In this document: positions 54,501 to 64,000 of the stretch, in pieces
Position numbering within the stretch: the stretch's first letter is position 1
How the letters are laid out: the number at the start of each line of letters is the position of its first letter
Assembly: GCF_012489685.1 (NCBI RefSeq)
Contig: NC_080043.1
Coordinates: 1,490,501 to 1,554,500 of the forward strand
Direction of reading: 5' to 3'
From: Lotus japonicus
Taxonomy: Eukaryota > Streptophyta > Magnoliopsida > Fabales > Fabaceae
Length of the DNA: 64,000 bases
Translations under genes and position numbers: made by a program
The notes under the pieces: model-generated
Database searches by the model: none
What the model was told of the DNA's origin: nothing
The model's input: the letters and a program-made list of their open reading frames with translations, nothing else

Positions 54501-55268
54501 CTGTTTTCAGCTTTCATTACAAAATTGTCACTTTGTTTTCAAAGAAGTATAGGAAATGTTGAAAACAAAACATGAAAATAGAAACCGCATGCCTTAAATA
54601 AATCTTACATAGTGTTTGATTGGAGGAGATAGGAGTGGAGGGTAAGGGAGGAGAAGGTTTTTTTTCTTTTTCTAATCTTGTTTGGTCAAGTTTTAGGAGG
54701 GGAGGGGGAGATGAATGGAAGGGGTCAGAACCCCTAATTCAATTTTGTCTCTCCTCCAAAAGTAGAGTGATTTGGAGGGAAAGTAATATATGACAAAATG
54801 TCCTTTCTCTTATTTTGAAATATAGAATTGTGTTTTTAATTATGGGTAGTAATAGTAAATTTGTTTCAAAATTCCCTCACTCTCCTCTTGAACCAAATAA
54901 GAAAGGGGTTACTTCCCTGCCTCCCCCCTCCCCTCCTCTTAACCAAACATGATAAGAATTGAAATTTCTCCTCCCTCTCCTATCCATTCCATCCATTAAA
55001 ATCCCTCCATTTAAATTTATAGCTATAATTATGATTTATGCCCTTCCAAAATTTCTATGTTGCCTCTCTTTCAATGTAATAGCTTTTCTGAAATTTATTC
55101 CAGGTTTGTTGCATTTGCTTGGCAAAATATGCAGATGATGATGAGCTTAGGGAGTTACCATGCTCTCATGTCTTTCACGTGGGGTGTGTTGACAAATGGT
55201 TAAAGATAAATGCATCCTGCCCTCTTTGTAAAAGTGAAGTTGGTACAAGTATTGAAGAGTCACCTTAA
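51502..55268 (+). CDS. RING-H2 E3 ubiquitin ligase, multi-pass membrane protein (4 exons)
   Basis: Exons 51502-52163, 53856-53981, 54068-54362 and 55104-55268; all introns GT/AG; 415 aa. The N-terminus is polar and Ser/Gln-rich (cytosolic). Then come four hydrophobic segments: VELFVTVSQIIASIVVLSL, WVVGYAAGCVATLPILF, CFFAVWFVVGNVWIFGG, and CIVFLTFSCIGYAMPF running into a Cys-rich hydrophobic stretch. A C-terminal RING-H2 has C363, C366, C381, H383, H386, C389, C400 and C403, all eight zinc ligands, plus the Trp (WLK) typical of E2 binding. The architecture matches plant At1g12760/At1g63170-like E3 ligases. It would ubiquitinate membrane-proximal substrates; the target is unknown. A further intron may lie in the 5' UTR (donor near 50946, acceptor near 51219). 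Confidence 0.92.
52212..52226 (+). repeat. Poly-G run in intron 1 of the RING gene
   Basis: Fifteen consecutive G after a T-run, then A and more G, starting about 50 nt downstream of the exon-1 donor. Such runs are rare in plant introns and are prone to length errors. Confidence 0.85.
53145..53264. mobile_element. hAT-type MITE, 120 bp, in RING gene intron 1
   Basis: Imperfect TIRs CAGTGTTATCAAATAT / ATTTAACAACACTG with perfect 8-bp target duplication GTCAGAAT (53137-53144, 53265-53272). Inside are several GCCATGGCGG / CCGCCAT palindromic blocks. Non-coding. Confidence 0.88.
54608..54953. mobile_element. Degenerate MITE-like foldback in RING gene intron 3
   Basis: The left end AGTGTTTGATTGGAGGAG and right end (CTCCTCTTAACCAAACAT) are inverted relatives, with GGAGGG / CCCTCC runs in between. 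Boundaries and TSD are uncertain. Confidence 0.45.
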
Positions 55269-57108
55269 GCCTGGGACTCCTGTCCTCATTAGATGAGGAA
55301 TGGATTCCAACTCAGACAAAGTTTATCTTTGCTGATTGCACATATCCTTATAAAGCTGCAGCTTGCTTTTCAAGTTTACACCATCAAACCCTTGGATTAT
55401 GCTTTGAAGGTGGGATCCGAAGAGATCCAAAGTTAGTTTGTGTATCTTAAGCATATCTGATGTACAAGGTGGTGGAAGGTTGAGAATGTGTTTTACCCTC
55501 CCTTGTCAAACACCCCCTCCCCTTTTCTCTTTCAACTCTGATATATTCGCATCCACTCACTTTCCCTTCTTATCTTTCTCTTCCTTTTCTATCACACCTC
55601 ATCATATCTCTTACTTTTCTCTCTTCTATTTCTATCTCTTTCTTTTCTATAACACATCATAACTCTCACTCTTCTCTCCTCTATTTCTATCTCTTTGTAA
55701 ATGTCAAGGTGGAATGGATGTGACAAAAGGGTTTTGATACATTCACACTCACTTTCTCTTATATCTCATCTTCATTCACTTTCTTCTTTTTCTATCACAT
55801 TGTTTCTCATTTCTCTCTATTCCTATCTCTAGGTGAGTGGAATTGGGGTGTTAACAAAAATATTTCCAACAAAGATATTTCCTTTCTCTTTTCTACTTGT
55901 TTCCCAACCTCCCCACCGGTTCACATGCTCACGAAGTGTTGTTTTGTAGAAAAGGTTGTTTTAGATCTTCTTCGTTTGTGAGTTCTCCATGTGACCATGT
56001 GTATATATAACATAATTTAATTAAATGTTGATTTTTCTTGAATTTAAAATCGTAAAATAAGCTGGGAATATCCATAGAAATCAAGAAGTGTTTTTTCAAG
56101 CGCAGTTTGCCTTCATTGTAGTAACAATTATTACCTCTATTACTACCATCATCATCATCATGAGCAATACACAACTAGCTTGAACTAGGAGTTTATATTT
56201 TAGCATAAATGTCGAGTGTCTTGGTGTTGGACACCGACACTCTTACGAAACCAACACCTTCAATCCATAATGAAACCCCAACTCACCATCATCTCGTTCC
56301 AGCCACCAAAATCCTAAGTGAACCACTGCTCCACATTGAGCAGTATCATGACCTCCCCCAATATTGTGACTACCGAAACCACAATTGCAGCCCTTGAGAC
56401 CTCCATCGTTTGTTTTGAAGCCACCGCAAGGTGATGGCTATGAACCAGGAGGATCTCAATTTGTTGTTGTTCTCGCCATAGGGGTTCATACTGATTAGGG
56501 TTTTGGGAGTGGTTAGGATCATATTTACATGTTGTACCCTTTAATCACAAAGTTCAATCATATCAACTGACCTAAAGAATATTCCTAGAGTATTATATTT
56601 AACAAATCGTAATTAAGGGTCCATGGCAAACCAAAATGTTATTGGTCCACCTATAATGACCAAGTTCTTAGAAAATACCTTGGCCTTGTCACTAGAAAAT
56701 ATCTTTAAATTCAATAAAAAGTTATTTAAAAAAGTGATTTTAAAGTTATGTAAATAATTAATTTTAAAAAATAGTTATGTAAACAAGTAAATTTTATGTA
56801 AAGTATAAGTTATTTTTCCTCGAATATAATCATAAAAGTCCTTTTATTTTAAATGATAGATATGATTTTTATATTATTTTTCAAGTGTAAAAATAACCAG
56901 AAAATTCACTTTCTGAATGGTTTTTTTTTTGGTCTCACACTTTCTGAATGTTTGAAATTATGGTTATCAAAACTTTTGTTTTTGGTCAAAAATTCATAGT
57001 TATTCTCTTCGACTCAACTTTGGATATCCCATAGAAAGCCCAATTTTACAATAAATTTCAACCCATATATGCGTCCAAAAAAAATTCCATCATACAAAAA
57101 CACAAAAA
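55269..57108. other. Intergenic between RING gene and tRNA-Asp
   Basis: 3' UTR of the RING gene at first. 55490-55850 is a pyrimidine-rich block (CTATTTCTATCTCTTTCTTTTC) that is the inverse of the purine-rich repeat found downstream of F-box genes A, B and D. The remainder is AT-rich with no gene seen. Confidence 0.5.
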
Positions 57109-57180
57109 CGCCGTTGCCGGGGATCGAACCCGGGTCACCCGCGTGACAGGCGGGAATACTTACCACTATACTACAACGAC
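57109..57180 (-). tRNA. tRNA-Asp (anticodon GUC)
   Basis: 72 nt. Acceptor GTCGTTG pairs with CAACGGC (one G:U), discriminator G. The anticodon stem-loop CCCGC-CTGTCAC-GCGGG gives anticodon GUC, and the T arm contains GGGTTCGATCCCC. Internal promoter A box TAGTATAGTGG and B box GGTTCGATCC are consensus. The 3' end runs into a T-run (TTTTT), a pol III terminator. No intron, CCA not encoded. Looks like the standard functional plant gene. Confidence 0.97.
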
Positions 57181-58680
57181 CGTTTGTTGATGATTCAGAC
57201 TAATAAATATATTTATATTTGACCATTCTAGGAAGTGTTCAACTCCGTACCCCAGTATAATAGAATTCTCTAAGGTCTAGCTTTATTCATTTTATTTTGT
57301 TGTGATGATAATAGATACTCTACTCTACCCATTAAAAACTCATTCCAATCACTTGTTTCATGTTTTTCCTCATTGAGAAGCATAAAAGAAATGTGGCTGC
57401 AGCACTTTTTTTGTCTACCATTCTTCCATGTTTTTCGTTGAGAAACTACTTGCTTTGTGCTTTTTTATCATATCAGCCATTTTTGTCTGCTTGTTGCATG
57501 CAGGTTCATTGGTATATCTTCGGCCACTTTAATTAGGACCTTTTCATGGTTATACCAACTTCACCAAAATGAATCCAAATCAAGATCGGGGAAATAAGTT
57601 ACAAATTACAATAACCATTTTATTTTACTATCTACAACGTTAGTAACCATTGCACCTTATTTTTGACGTGTTTATAAAGAAACTAGAAGAATTAAGGGTT
57701 GAGTATATATATTGACGAGAGGTTAGGTGTGTGCCAGAGTGAACAAGTAACATTACCTATCATTGCAAACTTGAAGGATAAAAAACGAAGCTGGTTACCC
57801 TCAGACAACTCATTGGAGAAGTTATAAAAACTTTACTGTGACCAGTTAACATTTCAAGCGATACTTTTTTCCCTTAAGTTTAGTAAGGGAATTAGTTAAT
57901 ACATGTTAAAACTTAATTTACATCTCTTAGAAAAACATGTAATTGAACGATAGTACATTTGCATGTTTCCAGTTACAACAGAAAAATTGGAAAAGCAAAA
58001 AGTTAGACACATCATAATTTAATCCTTTTATTATTATAAATTTTAAAGAAAAGGCTTTATTAACTACCCCTAAAGTCCTAAATTAATCAATCTTTGAATT
58101 GTTAAACTTTTGTACACTTGTAGTTAAAAACTCTACCGAATTGCGTTCGTTTACAATTGGCTAGAATTCAACCGCAGGATTCACACAATGCATCAAATCT
58201 AAAGCAAAATTTTCATAGTTTAATATTTATACATGATAAATAAGCCAACAAGTAAGAGAAGTACAACACGCTCTCTGTGTATATATGCTGGCCACATGCA
58301 GTACCAGCAACATAAACTATCTGTAGCTCTCCCGGCTACCTCAATGGTGATGATGCAAATCCATTGAGCCTGCTCTCTAACATCCCTCAAGAAAAAGGGG
58401 GTGAACGAACAAAAAATTCAACCCTAAGAGGTAAAATTATACACATTTGCAAAAGGAATACAAATCAGTTTAATGTGGGAAAGAAAAATACATAGTGACT
58501 TGTGATTGAATTTTGATATAACCCGCACCAAAACTTAGCATGACCCTTGCTGGGAACTGCAACCTAATTAATTGTTTATACCAGGGAGAGCAGAAGGGAG
58601 AGGGGGACCTAAATGCAGCTTAAATTACCAAGCATCCATACACAACTTGCAACAGTTTCTCTAGCTTGTGTTGTACTTGC
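57181..58680. other. Intergenic and 3' UTR of NAA15
   Basis: No gene recognised. The part nearest 58680 must contain the 3' UTR of the minus-strand NAA15 gene. Ordinary AT-rich sequence otherwise. Confidence 0.5.
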
Positions 58681-61600
58681 TCAAATAGTGAGATCTTTAA
58701 ATGTATCTAGCTTCCCATTTGATGTAATAGATTCCACTTTGCAATTACCTACCGAATGGCTAGAACTTCCATTTTCAAAGCTTTTCTTGCATATCTGATT
58801 GAGAGCGGAGTTGGGAGAGGCAGAACTGTGACGACCCTCAAAGTATACAGAGTACGGGAAAATTTCAGCACACCGTACTTTCCATCCTGCAAAAAAGTTT
58901 ACCGTTTCCAAATTTATTCAACATGAAAAATAATCATCTAACTTTGAGGTTTTTCCCCTAACAGAAGATCCCAATGATACTTACTCAATGCCGCATCCTT
59001 ATCAACAAGGACGGTTCCAAGAAGTTTATGAACTTCAATACAATCTTCTAGTTTCCAATCCTTGACCAGTCCGATTGTGCCATTTCTATCATTAGAACAA
59101 AATATCGCATGATTCAATTAACATTACTCAGATTACAAAGCAAACATTAAGTCTACAAAGCACACTGCCATGAAAACAGATTCTTACACAGAAAATCCAA
59201 GATTTACGGGTTAAGCTATTTTTAATATTCTCAGATTTATTGAATTTCATCATTTTTTTTACTTAAGTATCCATTAGTTTGAAGTAGTCTGCATTTTATT
59301 TGATAAAGTACTTGTTTCCCTTATGCCTACGGACATTTGTCCTTACCTTCTTCCCTTTACTATGTTCTAATAATAAGGACTTTTTTAAAGAATATAATTA
59401 GAAACGTGACAAAGGGTTTGACATTTGCGCAACCAGCTACAGCAAATAAGGGGAAGCTAATTCTTCACTTTTCTCTTCATCTCCAAGACCCAGAATTATT
59501 TCACCTATTCGCTCACAATTTCATATCTTCTGAGCAAAGGGGAAGTTGGCACCACTAAAGATAGGCTGGTGGCAGCATCATCCCTCCAATTTCTATTTCC
59601 CCTTCGTTATTTCGAAAACATTCTACTGATAAGTCTCTAATCTACATAAGATTCTCTTCTTTCTCATTTCTTTCGTTGTTAGCAAGGCTCAATACAATCT
59701 AGGAAAGGCAATGAATTCCATCCAGTAAGCTCTTTCAGTCAGACAGCCAAAATTTGATTAGAAAGCTGAGCCATGCCAACCCATGCTAAAGCTATAAAAT
59801 ATTAAGCTTTACTAATCCAAAATATACACCAATGCATCGCATGCAGCATTACACTAGTTTGGATTGGAGGCACAAGGAATATGTCGTGTCATGCTTAACA
59901 CGAAACTAGAGATGCTATGAGAACATTACCTTGACACAGGGCTATTGGTTGACCCTTCAATAATCTTGACAGCCTCAGACCTTCTGCTGGGATCTAAAAC
60001 GTACATCATTTCTCCAAAAGCAGCTCTATGCATCAAAGAATCTGCAACAAGAGGGGAACAGAATAAGAAACCTTCATAATAAAGTTTGAAACATGATTGT
60101 CATCAAATGTTCATAGTAATGCTGAGAATGACCTTCATATTTTTCAAGGAATGACTTATTTGTCTCAAACAGAGATTTCCCCTGCAACTGACTGCAAAAA
60201 AAAGATTAACCAGAGAAAGTTAGGACTAAATCATAAAATAATGTTTCAAGAAAGTAGATACCAGCCGTCTGGAAGCAAGTAAAAGGAGAAAAATGTAAGA
60301 AGTTGCATCAGAGAACCTAATAGTTTGGCGTTCAGCTTCCACGACGCTCCAGACGAGCTTCTCGCTGTCATTCACAGGAGTGTTTAGGGATCCCACTTTA
60401 TGGAAGAATTTAATCTGCAACGTAAACAGACTTGGAAATAAATAACAGAGAGAACAAATTTATATAATGGAGGACAGGAGTCATCCAAATACTGAGCAAA
60501 AAAATCCTAAAAAGGAGAGAAAAACAGGAGGGGAAGGGGGTGAACTGCTGGAACCAAATTCAAGGAATAGTTTTCATTTGATTATCCAAATTATCACATA
60601 CTAAATATAATCAATTCAAAAAGATGACTACGAGCAGTAGAACATCAGAGTTCAGACATTATTATATATTATTTTGATATTTTAGAAAAACTAATAACCT
60701 ACACTTTCTAATCCTACTAACATCAAATTGATTTATTTTTCAGAAGAAAACATACCAAGCAGCGATGAGAATCAGGGTGTTCGGCATCCAACCTCAGTAA
60801 CTGCTTTACAGCCTACATATCCCAAGATAGAAAACACTACACATTAAACCGGCATCATCTTGAAAAATGACAGTGCAGTATAGATAGCCTAACCTTAAGA
60901 TATGCAAAATAAATAAATATTCAATAAATCGAACAAAGGTTCTAAACTCTTTTAATGAGCTTTAAATGTAAAAGATAACCTTACAAAATCATTTAGCCGG
61001 GAATAAGATGCTGGAAAAAAAATATTCTGGCTCCTCATTTAACACATCAATACCTGGAAGGCTAGCAAAATTTTCTGTCTTCTCATATGTAATTCAAAAG
61101 AGAGCAAGTGTGTCTCCAATGAATCAGGTGAATTCTTCTGCAGCAACTTCAAGTACTTTGTAGCTTCCAACAGTGGGTCTTCAACCTAAAAGCAGGACAA
61201 AATTGATCAATAAACAGGACAATATCAGAGTTTTTAGTGGTTTCAAATGAATTCTTACAGAAAACTTTAAGTGTTGAAATTAGTATTAGATATATCAAAT
61301 ACTTTGTTCACCCATGTTGATGTTAAACATCTTGTTAATCATGACATGCACAGCAACAAAACAATGAAAGCCGTTGTTCTATTTAGCATTTTAACAAGAA
61401 AATCTAGTCCATTTCGATATTTTATATAATTTTTGTTTAAGTAAAATAAGACGGGAAAAAAATCCCCAACGAAACATAGAATATTGTTAGTCAAATTAGC
61501 ATAATCTAACTTCACCTATTTTTACCCTACCAACACTATAGCCAGCAACATAAAGGTATGAGCTTGCAACACTACAGCCACAACACTAACCACCGGAATA

Positions 61601-63277
61601 CTCTCGCTCACACAGACAAGCAAGCCCATACACACACATATCCTGCCAAACAACAGGAATAGTATCCAAACATTGTTTGAAGAAAAAAAAATTGAATTCA
61701 TTACAAGGTAGAGTAGACATGGTCCTTGTCCACAATGAGTCCAAATAGCTCTTGCCTTAGGAGGCATGTTAGAGACAAAATATAGCCTTTCAAAGCCTTG
61801 ACGGCTTCACATAACATCTCAAACTTCTGGTGAAGTTGGTTCTAGACAGGTTTCATCCATCTTCTACATGAATTTGTAGATGAAAGATTTATTTTGTATA
61901 CTAAATGAAATTTAAAACAGGTCTCTATTATTCATGGAATGATATTTCAATAATCATTAAGGCACATATATATTGAAATTTAACCTGCAACAATTTTTCC
62001 CCACGTGGATCTGGATCAACAGGTTTTGCCTGTCGTTTCCCAGACTTTGATATCCCACTGGCACTTGATTCTTCATTCTTTTCTTCTGCCTCCTAATGGA
62101 AAATCAAATAATAGCATGAATATTTTCCAGCAAGAAGTGACAAAGAAGCTACAGAAATTGTTAATACTTTCTTAGCTCTTGCTTCCGCCTTTCTCTGTTT
62201 TTGCCTCAATTTCTTTTTCTGAGATGGAAGCAACTTAGACATATCATCATCTTCCTCAGCTGTAGACTTTGGAGGAGAATCGTGCAATTTTATGTAACAT
62301 CTGCAGCACAAAACATTACAAGCATGAGATCATAAACACAAGATCAGAAGTAAATTATATTTGCTTATGCAAAATTTATGATGAATTGTTATGGAAGTCC
62401 CAAAGGGATGATGTTTTGAACAACATTATAAGATCATACTGGAATAGATGCAAACTTGACATACAAGAACTGTGATGCAGAGTAACAATTGGAGAAAACC
62501 CACTGTTCAATTTCCCAATACACTTTGGAACTCAAGTGTAGGAATAAAGGGCTTTGAACTTCATGAATGTGCCACGAAGTACTGCAAAACACTTACTAGC
62601 TAACAACTCTGCCGTAGACCAATTAATACGACATGTACTCACCTGATAGCACCAACAGCGGCTTTATGAAAATATACATGTGAATGCAACCGGTCTTGAA
62701 ATTTAAGCATCTCCACATACGTACGCAATGTCATTTTCCTTAAGCAATATGAATGAAAATCAAATTGATCTTCAGTAATATCTGTATAATGTTTCTCCAC
62801 TGCTAAAAATTTCTTGAGAGCCAGTCCAAGATCACCTTGGCGGAAATAGCTTTCAGCAGAGGCAAGCTCATACCTTTCAGACATAGATGTTACAATGTGT
62901 TACGAAATTAAACATCAAAATCACTAGAACAATACAGAATTCTACACATCATTAGATACAGACCACATGCACTGCATGTCATGCAGGTTGTTGTGCTGAT
63001 CCCCTTCTTTTGTGAATAACACAGCAGTTTTTTCTGCCAAAACCACCTTGATATGAAAGCAAATCAAAGTCAGAAAAGGCAAAAGAGGAAGCTACACAAA
63101 TTAAAACACTCGAAGTGAATCAAATTCAATCGTATAGATAGACAAAACCTGATCAGCTTGCAGCATGCGTTTAACGCATTCACTATTAACATAGCGATCT
63201 GAAAGATCCATGCATCTAGCTTCATCTGCAAATGCAGCAGCAGCAGCCAAGTCACCAGCATGCTTCAGTATCCTACT
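58681..63277 (-). CDS. NAA15: NAA15, NatA auxiliary subunit (C-terminal 482 aa, partial gene)
   Basis: Minus-strand exons in order: 63277-63149, 63046-62964, 62873-62643, 62300-62168, 62092-61985, 61185-61054, 60812-60756, 60414-60317, 60191-60133, 60041-59930, 59085-58985, 58886-58681 (TGA). All junctions keep phase and total 1,449 nt. Diagnostic segments: RYELASAESYFRQGDL, EDQFDFHSYCLRKMTLR, the Lys-rich nuclear-type stretch SQKKKLRQKQRKAEARAKK, EKLLQVEDPLLEATKYLKLL and RRSEAVKIIEGS. NAA15 is a TPR-repeat scaffold that anchors the catalytic subunit NAA10 to the ribosome for co-translational N-terminal acetylation. Plant homologues are ~900 aa, so the N-terminal half lies beyond 64000, after an intron of more than 700 bp. 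The tail (SSSHSVGNCKVES) is Ser-rich. No lesions seen. Confidence 0.93.
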
Positions 63278-64000
63278 CTGTAATTCAAAGACACATAACA
63301 ATCATTCAACAAGTTTTCCACATGCTATTGACTATCAAGGCATTTTATCAGTCACAACTACATTAATCCCAACTGTATTAAATCATTGTCACCCATCTTC
63401 GGTCTGAAACACATGACGTGATCATTTAACTTGCCTCCCTTTTCTCTATAATTATTTACCCTCAAACAGCACAACTTTTTTTGTTTTAAAGTTTTCTACG
63501 TTTAGAATCAATTTTATCGCGTATGAACTATCCCCTCCAGACTTCTAAATAATTCACAGTACATGTCAGCTCTCGAATGACCAGGGAAAATATATTCTTG
63601 CTGCCTTCATCAATAGTTAGAGTAGACTTTATGATATTATTAGATATCGCGACTTTTTAACAGGAACAGAAAATTAAACATGTTTTTACTGTCGTGTTTG
63701 TTTGACATACTAATGAATTGATTTATTGGATAAAAAATATAATATAGTACCTCATTTTGCATCATATTTATATTCAAAAAATAAATACATAACTGGAATT
63801 TGAACTTTTTTTATACAAAGCAAGTTCATCATATAATAAACGAGTGAAGCATTTACAAGAAATAGATAGATTAAAGTAATGTTCTATGCTAGAGGGCAAA
63901 AATGACAGTTTAGTCCATAGCTTTTTCACAAAGAAATACACACCAAATTGTACGTAATAGTTACTTGTGAATCCTGTTCAAAAAAAAAAATTACTTGTGA
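63278..64000 (-). other. Intron of NAA15 running out of the window
   Basis: The acceptor AATTACAG precedes the exon at 63277. No further NAA15 exon is recognisable up to 64000, so this is taken as one intron or its part. AT-rich, no repeat boundary recognised. Confidence 0.6.

Noticed and set aside
62269..62475. + strand 68-codon frame in the NAA15 region
   Set aside because: Overlaps an NAA15 exon and intron on the opposite strand. No motif support.

Overview
This is a repeat-rich stretch of a plant nuclear genome: a eudicot, most likely a papilionoid legume. The evidence is spliced genes with GT/AG introns, a nuclear tRNA-Asp(GUC), plant NAA15 and RING-H2 proteins, a Tat-clade Ty3/gypsy element, a Helitron, SINEs, Stowaway and hAT MITEs, L1-type LINE debris, and an expanded F-box/FBA cluster. 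The legume call is inference only.

Layout. 1-2170: an AT-hook ORF on the minus strand, split by a 1.38-kb solo LTR with a 5-bp TSD. 2171-4251: a ~167-bp satellite organised as a five-monomer (~836 bp) higher-order repeat. 4252-45465: an F-box/FBA cluster with five main loci (6551, 16904, 31781, 40320, 44263; all +) and several 3' remnants. Two loci (6551 and 31781) lie in a very recent tandem duplication of about 7.6 kb. Its junction joins LINE sequence to a distal repeat through the 4-bp overlap ATTG. The first copy is split by a 4,442-bp Helitron (9880-14321, minus), whose exact empty site survives in the second copy. A 9,554-bp LTR retrotransposon (18272-27825, minus) with a 5-bp TSD and nearly identical LTRs lies between F-box genes 2 and 3. 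It carries gag-pro, RT, two RNase H domains and integrase, plus a spliced antisense gene with its own TATA box.

45466-50900: gene-poor sequence with a hAT-like MITE, a long hairpin, an F-box 3' remnant and a CACTA fragment. 51502-55268 (+): a complete four-exon gene for a 415-aa membrane RING-H2 E3 ligase. 57109-57180 (-): tRNA-Asp. 58681-63277 (-): the last 12 exons (482 aa) of NAA15, the auxiliary subunit of the NatA N-terminal acetyltransferase. The gene continues beyond 64000.

Biology. The two conserved housekeeping-type genes at the right end are intact over the part visible. The left two thirds is a fast-evolving F-box cluster reshaped by nested transposons, microhomology-mediated duplication and internal deletion. 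The F-box proteins are expected to be substrate receptors of SCF ubiquitin ligases. No CRISPR array, rRNA or prokaryotic-type operon is present. The best candidate for an under-described system is the antisense gene of the Tat retrotransposon, which converges on the gag-pol transcript.
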